Virus record (IMG/VR): IMGVR_UViG_3300042904_000257
Location: 1-34,657 of that record
Direction: 5' to 3' (one strand)
DNA: 34,657 nucleotides
From: a virus
Shown piece after piece: positions 13,189-19,041 of the stretch (its first letter is position 1; every line of letters begins with the position of its first letter). The translations under genes and the position numbers were made by a program. The notes under the pieces were generated by a model, which saw only the letters and a program-made list of their open reading frames with translations, made no database searches and had not been told where the DNA came from.

Positions 13189-13507
13189 ACGGAGCGGAAC
13201 GGAATATAGACGGAACAGGCGAGGGGACCGTGATCGAGACGGCGCGAGGCGACGACCGGTACCAGACACCAGCCGCCGCCTCTGACCTGCGAGGACTTAG
13301 CCGTTCAGGAGTGCGCGCGACATGACCACGCGCTGGATCTGGTTCGTGCCCTCGTAGATCTGGGTGATCTGTGGCGAGCACTTCTCCCACCTGCGAAGAC
13401 ACCCTCGGAAACCTACTCTGAGCAGCCATTTTATGTTGGTGACCGTTGGCTGCGATTGACGGCCGTTGGCTGTCTCACGGAACAGGGACGGAACACGGAG
13501 CGGAACA
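13189..13507. other. attP: attP region with arm-type repeats
   Basis: The core is the acyl-CoA dehydrogenase 3' end at 13297-13370. CGGAAC repeats lie on both sides: 13195 and 13211 on the int side; 13478, 13489 and 13501 on the other, spaced 11-12 bp apart, about one helical turn. These are good candidates for integrase arm sites. Two direct copies of CCGTTGGCTG at 13443-13452 and 13463-13472, 20 bp apart, could bind an excisionase. Recombination here would place int at one prophage end and the DUF397/XRE pair at the other. Assignment is by pattern. Confidence 0.7.
13297..13370 (-). pseudogene. Acyl-CoA dehydrogenase 3' end (att core)
   Basis: On the minus strand this reads ITQIYEGTNQIQRVV, then MSRALLNG and a TAA stop. 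This is the highly conserved C-terminus of actinobacterial acyl-CoA dehydrogenases. Upstream (13371 onward) the reading becomes unrelated, so only the gene end is present. A phage carrying the end of its target gene restores the host reading frame on integration, as many phages do in tRNA genes. The shared core is therefore at most about 74 bp. Confidence 0.85.
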
Positions 13508-13510
13508 GCA

Positions 13511-13544
13511 GACGGCCCCGGCGTCCGTAGATGCCGGGGCCGTC
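13511..13544 (-). terminator. Terminator after the DUF397 gene
   Basis: GACGGCCCCGGC (13511-13522) pairs perfectly with GCCGGGGCCGTC (13533-13544) around a 10-nt loop. It lies 12 bp past the DUF397 stop on the minus strand and would insulate attP and int from the leftward regulator pair. Confidence 0.75.
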
Positions 13545-13555
13545 GCGTCGCAGGG

Positions 13556-13753
13556 TCAGCCGTCGAACCGGCCGCCCTTCACCTTGGCGAGGAACGCCCC
13601 AAGGGTTCCCGGCGCCCATGCGAGCGTCGGCCCATCGGGGTTCTTCGAGTCGCGCACGGCCGCACGGGTGGTAGTCAGCGCCACCTCGACACAGTTGCCG
13701 TTCTCACCACTGGATCTGCTCGACTTGCGCCAAACGAGGGGGAGGTCGGTCAT
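13556..13753 (-). CDS. DUF397-domain protein
   Basis: A 65-aa protein, starting at the ATG at 13753 with AAAGGGG upstream; an in-frame TTG two codons earlier is less likely. It shows the DUF397 pattern from end to end: WRKSSRSSGENGNCVEVAL, VRDSKNPDGPTL, then AFLAKVKGGRFDG. DUF397 proteins are small, specific to Actinobacteria, and usually paired with an XRE-DUF5753 partner, as here. In Streptomyces such pairs include the WhiJ-type systems that influence development. The pair lies beside attP and is likely expressed in the lysogen. Confidence 0.9.
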   Translation of the reverse strand: MTDLPLVWRKSSRSSGENGNCVEVALTTTRAAVRDSKNPDGPTLAWAPGTLGAFLAKVKGGRFDG

Positions 13754-13765
13754 GGCCAACCCCTT

Positions 13766-14638
13766 TCAGTTGTTGCTCCCAAGTGCGCTCACCAGCGTAA
13801 CCAGCGCCGACCGTGTCTCCTCCGGCGAGAGCGCCGCAGCGCTGATCTGGTCGAACAGCTCAACGTGCGCGTCTACCTCGTGTTGCTTCTCGTAGTAGGT
13901 CGCCGACAGCCACGCCTCGGCGTATGCCACGTCGAATCCTGGCGCCTCGTCGAACCTCAGCACCGAGAACGCGTAGCCCATGCCTCGGTAAGGTCCGGCC
14001 GACTTGGGCATGAGCTGGATCGAGACGTGCGGTAGGCGCGAGACGCTGACCAGGTGTTCGACCTGCACTCGGGTCACTTCAGGACCACCGATGGACCGAT
14101 CGAACACGGCCTCGTCAAGGATCACCCGGAGACGCGGCGGACTGGACTCGACCAGTCGTCGCTGCCGTTCGGTTCGCAGGTCGACCGCCCGCCGCAACTC
14201 TTCCTCGGTGGCGTCCGGCTTCGACACCAGCCGGACGGCGCGAACGTACTCGGGAACCTGAAGTAGGCCGGCGACAAACGCCGTCTCCAGCGTCCACACC
14301 TCCGTGGCGTACGACTCCAGCTTGATGTAGTCGCGGGCGAAGTCAGCTGCGACGTCGGCGTGCGCGACGAGCAGGCCGCGTTGATTGCTCTCCCTCGCCA
14401 TCCGCAACAACATGTCCAACTCGGGCGAGGTCACGCCGTAAGCACCCGCGAGGAGACGCACGTTCTTCTCCAGGATCGCCTGCTCCGCATTCTCGATCTT
14501 CGAGATGGTCGACCGGCTCAAGCCGGTGAGACGCACGGCGTCGTCCTGCGTCATGCGCGCTTCGTCTCGCAACTCGGCGAGCCGATACGCCAACTGGCGG
14601 CGTCGGATCGGCGGGACCGGCTTGGGGTCTTCGGGCAT
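13766..14638 (-). CDS. XRE-DUF5753 regulator (WhiJ-like)
   Basis: A 290-aa protein of the family's usual length. Residues about 14-70 are an XRE helix-turn-helix (LAELRDEARMTQDDAVRL, LSRSTISKIENAEQAIL). Residues about 105-285 match DUF5753 (ARDYIKLESYATEVWTLET, VPGLLQ-like GLLQVPEYVRAV, RLRVILDEAVFDRSIGG, HVSIQLMPKSAGPYRGMG). It is followed after 12 bp by the DUF397 gene; the two form an operon. Family members are known in Streptomyces as regulators of antibiotic production and sporulation acting with small partners. Here the pair is phage-borne. The 14-bp tandem repeat at 14717-14744 is its likely operator. Confidence 0.9.
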   Translation of the reverse strand: MPEDPKPVPPIRRRQLAYRLAELRDEARMTQDDAVRLTGLSRSTISKIENAEQAILEKNVRLLAGAYGVTSPELDMLLRMARESNQRGLLVAHADVAADFARDYIKLESYATEVWTLETAFVAGLLQVPEYVRAVRLVSKPDATEEELRRAVDLRTERQRRLVESSPPRLRVILDEAVFDRSIGGPEVTRVQVEHLVSVSRLPHVSIQLMPKSAGPYRGMGYAFSVLRFDEAPGFDVAYAEAWLSATYYEKQHEVDAHVELFDQISAAALSPEETRSALVTLVSALGSNN

Positions 14639-14716
14639 GGCACTCCTCGGGTCTTCGACGGAGTCAGTGTGCCCGGATCACTCCCCGGTCGGGGAGGAGG
14701 TTCACTCGTTCGGCAT

Positions 14717-14744
14717 GTTCCTCACGCGACGTTCTTCACGCTAC
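14717..14744. repeat. Tandem 14-bp repeat, candidate operator
   Basis: GTTCCTCACGCGAC is followed without a gap by GTTCTTCACGCTAC, 12 of 14 bases identical. It lies in the gap between the XRE-DUF5753 gene (start 14638) and the rightward genes. A head-to-tail pair 14 bp apart is a plausible XRE operator controlling both directions. Confidence 0.5.
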
Positions 14745-14773
14745 ATTTTCGTCTGCCCGGTCCGCCGGGTGGC

Positions 14774-15063
14774 CGCCCCGCTCCGTCGCTCCCAAGTGTC
14801 AGGAGCGGGGCGAGCCTTCAGGCCCCTACCGGTCTTCATGACCTGGCGGCCGGTAGGTAGCCCGGTCCCATACCGGGCAGCACGAGACGGCGGCCCGCGC
14901 TATTTCCCGAAGCCGTCGTCTCGTGCCTGCAAGTTCCGCCTCGATTCGCCTCGCAGGCGGGAACCGTCAACGGCATCGCCCTGAGGCCGTCGGCGGGTCG
15001 CCCGGCCACATGAGTGCCGGGCAGGTGCGGGGACGGCTCTGTGACTGGCGTCGTCCCCGCACC
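14774..15063 (+). ncRNA. Run of strong hairpins, candidate structured RNA
   Basis: No convincing gene lies in 14639-15091. Consecutive stems are: 11 bp at 14774-14784/14802-14812; 8 bp at 14825-14832/14850-14857; 7 bp with a 5-nt loop at 14860-14866/14872-14878; 10 bp or more at 14880-14889/14917-14926; a weaker one at 14925-14930/14953-14958; 7 bp at 15000-15006/15016-15022; and 12 bp at 15024-15035/15052-15063. All but the weaker are perfect over the lengths given. The last ends 28 bp before the membrane-protein start at 15092. It may be a structured leader, an attenuator series or a small RNA. Confidence 0.45.
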
Positions 15064-15091
15064 CCACAGCGACACGAAGGGAGGCGGCATC

Positions 15092-15406
15092 ATGAACGAC
15101 CACTGGGCCGAGCAGACCGCCGCGGCGGTCTTCGGCGTTCACCTACTCGTCGTTGCCTTGGTCGGCACGATCCTCACGCTCCTTCTCTTCCGCTGGCGAC
15201 GGAGCCGGATCCCGCGACCACAGGTGCTGATCACCCGTATCGCCCTGGCCGGGTGGCTCACCTATTCGTCCGCCCTCCCCGCCTCCTCAGAGGGCGGCCC
15301 CGCCACGACCGGGGCAGTGACTTCCCCCGGCCCTGCTCCGGTCGTGGCTCTCCACCGTTTGCACTTCGAGATGGGCGGTTCAGGCCGCCACAGGATGGTG
15401 GCGTGA
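15092..15406 (+). CDS. Small membrane protein, 104 aa
   Basis: The ATG has GGGAGG about 9 nt upstream. The N-terminal stretch, residues about 11-34 (AAAVFGVHLLVVALVGTILTLLLF), is a strong membrane segment followed by RWRRSRIPR, placing the basic side in the cytoplasm. A second, weaker hydrophobic stretch follows (ITRIALAGWLTYSSALP). The C-terminus is Gly/Pro/Thr-rich. It is the first gene of a three-gene coupled cassette in the lysogenic-conversion position. It may be a superinfection exclusion protein (inference). Confidence 0.6.
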   Translation: MNDHWAEQTAAAVFGVHLLVVALVGTILTLLLFRWRRSRIPRPQVLITRIALAGWLTYSSALPASSEGGPATTGAVTSPGPAPVVALHRLHFEMGGSGRHRMVA

Positions 15407-15744
15407 TGGAGTCCCTGCCCGGTCACAACTGGCGCGAGAACATGTTCAGCGGCGAACACCACCAGGTCGCCGACCCGGTCACGCCCGACGCCGACGGGGT
15501 CGTGTGGGCGGCCTGCCGCTCCGGGAGCGTCACCGCACTGTGGGCTGAGAAAGCCAACCCTGGCGGCGAGAAGCGGTGCTTCTCCTGCTTGGTGATGGTC
15601 GGCAGCAGAGCGACGGCGCGGCGAGCTCGGCGAATCGCGGACACCGGTTCGCAGACACCTGCGGCGTTCCTCGCGCTCAACACGGCTGGCCCCGTTGTGC
15701 GAGCCACTGCCACCCGCCTGCACGGGCTGGAGCTTGAGCCGTGA
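15406..15744 (+). CDS. Hypothetical protein, 112 aa, CxxC motif
   Basis: The ATG overlaps the previous stop (TGATG). It reads MESLPGHNWRENMFSGEHH and has CRSGSV plus RCFSCLVM, three Cys that could hold a metal with H18/H19. The C-terminal half is a basic helix (SRATARRARRIADTG). It is a soluble protein with no recognised family. It is translationally coupled to both neighbours. Confidence 0.6.
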   Translation: MESLPGHNWRENMFSGEHHQVADPVTPDADGVVWAACRSGSVTALWAEKANPGGEKRCFSCLVMVGSRATARRARRIADTGSQTPAAFLALNTAGPVVRATATRLHGLELEP

Positions 15745-15926
15745 CGAAGGGTGCGGAGCCGGAACCCGTCCACCCCGTCACCGTGCTGTTGACCAGGCGC
15801 GAGATGACTGCGTTGGCCGCCGTGGCGTTCGTGTGCACGTCGATCGACGATGAAGCGCACCGCGCCAACCTCGCCGAGGCCGCCTTGAAGAAGGTGCAAG
15901 AAGCTGTCCGGCTCCGAGGTCCGTAG
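15741..15926 (+). CDS. Hypothetical protein, 61 aa
   Basis: The GTG overlaps the previous stop (GTGA). It is a mostly helical small protein (TRREMTALAAVAFVCTSID, HRANLAEAALKKVQEAV). It resembles the short actinobacterial helical proteins found near DUF397/XRE pairs, but this is an impression, not a family assignment. A perfect terminator hairpin follows. Confidence 0.55.
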   Translation: MTKGAEPEPVHPVTVLLTRREMTALAAVAFVCTSIDDEAHRANLAEAALKKVQEAVRLRGP

Positions 15927-15977
15927 GAACCCGGACTCCCGCACCGGTGGCTCCGCACAGCACCCGGTAGCGGATGA

Positions 15978-16012
15978 GACGCCCTCTCGCGCCCCCCACG
16001 TGAGAGGGCGTC
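15978..16012 (+). terminator. Terminator of the three-gene cassette
   Basis: GACGCCCTCTC (15978-15988) and GAGAGGGCGTC (16002-16012) form a perfect 11-bp stem with a 13-nt C-rich loop, 52 bp past the stop of the gene ending at 15926. The next gene must therefore have its own promoter or rely on read-through. Confidence 0.7.
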
Positions 16013-16083
16013 GCCGCACTCCTGTAACGAGCCCGGCCCCGGAACCGAACCTGACCCCGTAGTGCAACGACGAGGAGAACCCC

Positions 16084-16641
16084 GTGTCCATGCCGCAGCC
16101 CGAGCCTTCCCAGAAGCCGGCGTTAGCGTCGCCACGGCGGCGGCTGGCGCTCTTGCTCGGCATCCCGATCGTGACGCTTCTTGTCGCCGTTGGAGTCCGG
16201 GTGACCACAAGGCAGGGCCCGGCGCAGACAGTCAGCGCGAACACCAGCACCAGCACGACGCATCAGCCAACCACCACTAGCACCTCGCCAAGGGTGGACA
16301 CTGAGGCCTTCGCGAAGGACTGGATTCGGCGCGTCGAAGCCGTTCGCCCACCATCAACGGCGGTGTGTGATGACGCGAACGTGCGTAACCTGACCTGCGG
16401 CAACTACATCGTAGAGGTCATGACTGTCGTGACCGACATGGAGAAGGCGCTGCCCGCCGCGACGAGTTGGTCCGAGACTCGGGGCGCGGTCGACAAGATG
16501 ATGGCGTCCGCCCGACGCTACGTCGATCTCGGTTGCCTGCGAGGGCAGGGCTCCGCCTCCGAATGCCTCTTGGAAGCGACCATTGCTACGAACAAGTGGC
16601 CCGTGACAGCAGGTCTCATGCACGACAGCGGCCTGTCCTGA
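16084..16641 (+). CDS. Membrane-anchored extracytoplasmic protein, 185 aa
   Basis: The GTG has GAGGAGA about 6 nt upstream. It has a short cytoplasmic tail with RRR, one membrane segment at about residues 20-38 (LALLLGIPIVTLLVAVGV), and a Thr/Ser-rich linker (ANTSTSTTHQPTTTSTSP). An outside domain of about 120 residues follows with four Cys (CDDANVRNLTC, then CLRGQGSASEC). This could be two disulphides. The build suits a phage surface protein expressed by the lysogen, for example one blocking superinfection. No family was recognised. Confidence 0.65.
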   Translation: MSMPQPEPSQKPALASPRRRLALLLGIPIVTLLVAVGVRVTTRQGPAQTVSANTSTSTTHQPTTTSTSPRVDTEAFAKDWIRRVEAVRPPSTAVCDDANVRNLTCGNYIVEVMTVVTDMEKALPAATSWSETRGAVDKMMASARRYVDLGCLRGQGSASECLLEATIATNKWPVTAGLMHDSGLS

Positions 16642-16652
16642 ACACGACGAAG

Positions 16653-16695
16653 ACGCCCCCACTCCGCCAGCCCGCAGGCTAGGGAGTGGGGGCGT
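16653..16695. terminator. Bidirectional terminator between converging operons
   Basis: ACGCCCCCACTCC (16653-16665) pairs perfectly with GGAGTGGGGGCGT (16683-16695), a 13-bp stem with a 17-nt loop, followed by TTCGTTT on the plus strand. It sits between the rightward exported-protein gene and the leftward late operon and can end both. Confidence 0.85.
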
Positions 16696-16749
16696 TCGTT
16701 TGCCCGCGCGAGGGGATCGCTGGGCGACCTGCCGGGGAGGCAGCAGGGG

Positions 16750-16983
16750 TCACATGTCGCGGTTGCGCACAGACGCCTCCGCGGCCCGCTGGACGAAGGC
16801 CAGCAGGGTGACCAGGGCGGTCTTCGCGGCGGACGCGGCGACCAGTCCCCAGTTCACGGCGTCGCCGGACACCAGGGGCAGGATCACGACGACGACCGCG
16901 AGGACGACGTCCACGAGCAGGTTCTGGAGGAAGGTGCGCCAGGCTCGGGACTTGGCGTCGGCCGGGGTGGCGGGAGTGGTCAT
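16750..16983 (-). CDS. Holin
   Basis: A 77-aa protein with two membrane segments: about residues 21-38 (NLLVDVVLAVVVVILPLV) and 46-63 (GLVAASAAKTALVTLLAF). A short loop joins them and the C-terminus is basic. The pattern is like the r1t-type holins, and the preceding gene is the amidase. It would form lesions in the cell membrane that let the endolysin reach the wall. The stop lies 55 bp before the terminator, and GAGAGG lies upstream of the ATG. Confidence 0.8.
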   Translation of the reverse strand: MTTPATPADAKSRAWRTFLQNLLVDVVLAVVVVILPLVSGDAVNWGLVAASAAKTALVTLLAFVQRAAEASVRNRDM

Positions 16984-16996
16984 GGGGCGGTGCCTC

Positions 16997-17989
16997 TCAG
17001 GTGGTGGGGCCGGTGGTGTGGTCGTTGTCGCGGGCGCGACGGTCCAGCTCGTCGGCGATCTGCCCCGCCGTGGGGAAGACGCCGCGGGCGGCGACCTCGT
17101 CCGCCAGGCGCGCGTAGTCGATGACCGGTGCCGTCACGCTCGCCTTGAGCTCTGCGACGTCGGCGGTGAGTTGCTTGAACGCGGTGACGAACGGCAACGC
17201 CTCGCCCTTGATCGCGTCGCGGTCGCCGACCTCGCGGAGGTTGAGGAAGCTCCACACCCTCTGCTTGGTGGAGTTGAGGTCGATCGCGGCCTGCACCCGC
17301 TCGCGCGGCTCCGGGGCGTTCGGGTCTTCGTGCGTCGGGCTGACCACGTCGAGGAACGACTTCAGTCGCCACGCGGTGTGGTTGTCGCGCTTCCGGTCCT
17401 TCTCGTCGTACATGTCGATCTCCTGTGCGTAGCCGAGGATCTTGCCGACGTCGAGGCCTCCGGGATCCCAGTGGCTGTCGCCGGGAATGTGCTGGTGGCC
17501 CAACCAGCCGGAGAAGGAATCCAGCTCGGCCTGCGTGAGACGCAGCGGGCTGTCCGAGTCGGCGAGCGCGTAGGGCATCTCGCCGTCCCGTCGGAACCCC
17601 TTCCACACCACGCGGTACGGCACACCGCCGTACTCGTGCAGCGGGCGCGCCAGGTTCTCGCCGAGCCACCGCAAAGTGGCGTCGGACCACAGGTGGGTCT
17701 GCGAGGCGAACCCGACGATCTCCACCTGGTAGCACCGGCTGTCGTCGGCGTCGCCGTTCCACAGCGCATACCCGGCCCTGTTGAGCGGGATGTGCTGGAC
17801 GCACCGCCGACGCACCGGGTCCACGATGAGCTGCGGCGGGTACGCCCTGTAGGCGGACACCGCCCCGTCGATCGAGGTTCCCTCGGTGGTGTGGGCCACT
17901 GCCTTCGGGTCGTCGATCTCGTCGTAGGGGGTGCCGGGTGCGCCGGAGATGTCCCAGCGCTCGTAGCCCGGCAGCCAGATGTCGGGCAT
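16997..17989 (-). CDS. Endolysin, N-acetylmuramoyl-L-alanine amidase
   Basis: A 330-aa protein. Residues about 25-185 are an Amidase_2/PGRP-like domain: H33 (VAHTTEG), E89 in YQVEIVGFA, H165/H167 (GHQHIPG) and D175 (HWDPGG), the expected zinc and catalytic positions. The C-terminal 130 residues are helical and charged (ELKASVTAP, DELDRRARDND) and may oligomerise or bind the wall. It cleaves the bond between muramic acid and the stem peptide. The ATG is 2 nt past the stop of the membrane protein upstream, and the holin follows. Confidence 0.9.
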   Translation of the reverse strand: MPDIWLPGYERWDISGAPGTPYDEIDDPKAVAHTTEGTSIDGAVSAYRAYPPQLIVDPVRRRCVQHIPLNRAGYALWNGDADDSRCYQVEIVGFASQTHLWSDATLRWLGENLARPLHEYGGVPYRVVWKGFRRDGEMPYALADSDSPLRLTQAELDSFSGWLGHQHIPGDSHWDPGGLDVGKILGYAQEIDMYDEKDRKRDNHTAWRLKSFLDVVSPTHEDPNAPEPRERVQAAIDLNSTKQRVWSFLNLREVGDRDAIKGEALPFVTAFKQLTADVAELKASVTAPVIDYARLADEVAARGVFPTAGQIADELDRRARDNDHTTGPTT

Positions 17990-17991
17990 GG

Positions 17992-18324
17992 TCAGCCTGC
18001 CTCTCCCGAGTCGCCGTTCACCGCGGTCTCGATGCGCGTGACCTTGTCGTGCAGGGAGCTGCCCGAGTTGGGGCTGAGTTGGTGCTCGATCGCGTCGAGT
18101 CGCTCGTCGGTGCGCTGGCCGTGGTCGTCGATGAGCTTCAGGCGCAGCATCACGCCCGGCCGCTCCGGGACACCGTCACGTTCGGGTTCGCCGAACCAGT
18201 CGTCCACGAAGTGCACGATTCGGCGGACGAACCGGATGACGGGCTGGATCAGGGTCTTCCACGCTGCCGCGAGAACGGCCACGCCGCCGACGATGCCGCC
18301 GAGCCAGGGCAGGAAGGTGGTCAC
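17992..18324 (-). CDS. Lysis-cassette membrane protein, DUF2746-like
   Basis: A 110-aa protein from the GTG at 18324 with AGGAG upstream. One N-terminal membrane segment (PWLGGIVGGVAVLAAAWKTL) is followed by an amphipathic basic helix (PVIRFVRRIVHFVDDWFG). The tail is coiled-coil-like (RTDERLDAIEHQL, HDKVTRIETAV). This build recalls DUF2746 proteins beside actinophage lysins. It may be a second holin, an antiholin or a spanin-like factor. Confidence 0.6.
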   Translation of the reverse strand: MTTFLPWLGGIVGGVAVLAAAWKTLIQPVIRFVRRIVHFVDDWFGEPERDGVPERPGVMLRLKLIDDHGQRTDERLDAIEHQLSPNSGSSLHDKVTRIETAVNGDSGEAG

Positions 18325-18337
18325 GAGGTGGCTCCTG

Positions 18338-18538
18338 TTACGCCGGTGGCGATACTTCGATGAACTCGAAGTCGTCCACGGTCTTCGGGTCGTCGGGGAA
18401 TTGCCGGTTCCAGGACTCCTCGATGTAGTCCTTCATCTGCTGGAGGGACCGGCCGGTCGCGTTCACCTCGGGTACGGTGTTCACCGAGCCGTTCCAGCGA
18501 GCGAACTCCGAGTCGTACCACCAGTGCACGACGAGCAT
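18338..18538 (-). CDS. Hypothetical small late protein, 66 aa
   Basis: Begins MLVVHWWYDSEFARWNGSVN with AGAAAGGA upstream. It has a helical middle (SLQQMKDYIEESWNRQF) and an acidic C-terminus (DDFEFIEVSPP). Its place between the tail and lysis genes suggests a small tail or assembly protein. The family was not recognised. Confidence 0.6.
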   Translation of the reverse strand: MLVVHWWYDSEFARWNGSVNTVPEVNATGRSLQQMKDYIEESWNRQFPDDPKTVDDFEFIEVSPPA

Positions 18539-18550
18539 GTCTGTCCTTTC

Positions 18551-19033
18551 TTAGGCGTCCACGCCTGTGTCGGTGATGACGCCCTTGTCCTCGACCCACA
18601 GTTCGGTGTTGCGGGTGCCGTCGCTGTAGAAGTTGACGTTTCCTGAGCCGGAGTCACGGGCGATGCACAGCAGCATCGACAGCGTCGCGGTGGCGGGTGC
18701 GATGTAGACGAACCGGAACGTCTGCGGATCGCCGAGCTTCTGGTACCACTGACCGGAGGTCAGCACCGAGCTCGACGTCGTAGCGGTGCCGGACGTCGAG
18801 CCGCGCACCTCGCAGCGCACGTTGTCGGTGCTGACCGTGCTGGTCGGGTGACAGCTCACGTTGATCACGTATGCCCGGCCGGACACCACGCTGATCCCGT
18901 CGATCCTCAGCGCGCCTACGGCCGTCGATGAGCTCGTGGTGCTGCTGCTGGTGTCCCGCCGCCCGTACTTGACGATGCCTCGGCGGTTGAGCGTCGCCGC
19001 CGTCGCGCGCTGCCCTGCGGCGAAATCTGCCAT
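18551..19033 (-). CDS. Putative tail appendage protein, 160 aa
   Basis: Starts MADFAAGQRATAATLNRRG, a short helix seen at the N-terminus of many actinophage tail or fibre proteins, where it may bind the tail tip. A Ser/Thr-rich beta domain follows (GALRIDGISVVSGRAYVIN, QTFRFVYIAPATATLSMLL, ELWVEDKG). It follows the large minor tail gene by 8 bp. It is likely a receptor-binding or decoration protein. Confidence 0.65.
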   Translation of the reverse strand: MADFAAGQRATAATLNRRGIVKYGRRDTSSSTTSSSTAVGALRIDGISVVSGRAYVINVSCHPTSTVSTDNVRCEVRGSTSGTATTSSSVLTSGQWYQKLGDPQTFRFVYIAPATATLSMLLCIARDSGSGNVNFYSDGTRNTELWVEDKGVITDTGVDA

Positions 19034-19041
19034 TGGTCCCC

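Noticed and set aside
13297-16641. The possibility that this stretch is host DNA beyond a prophage edge
   Set aside because: Late phage genes continue beyond it on the far side up to the terminase, and the dehydrogenase homology stops at 13370, as expected for attP rather than attL or attR.
16700-18646. A very long plus-strand open frame opposite the lysis genes
   Set aside because: Its protein is low-complexity, rich in Arg, Val, Gly and Leu. It lies antisense to the holin, amidase and membrane protein genes, which have good ribosome sites and clear motifs. Long antisense frames are expected in high-GC DNA.
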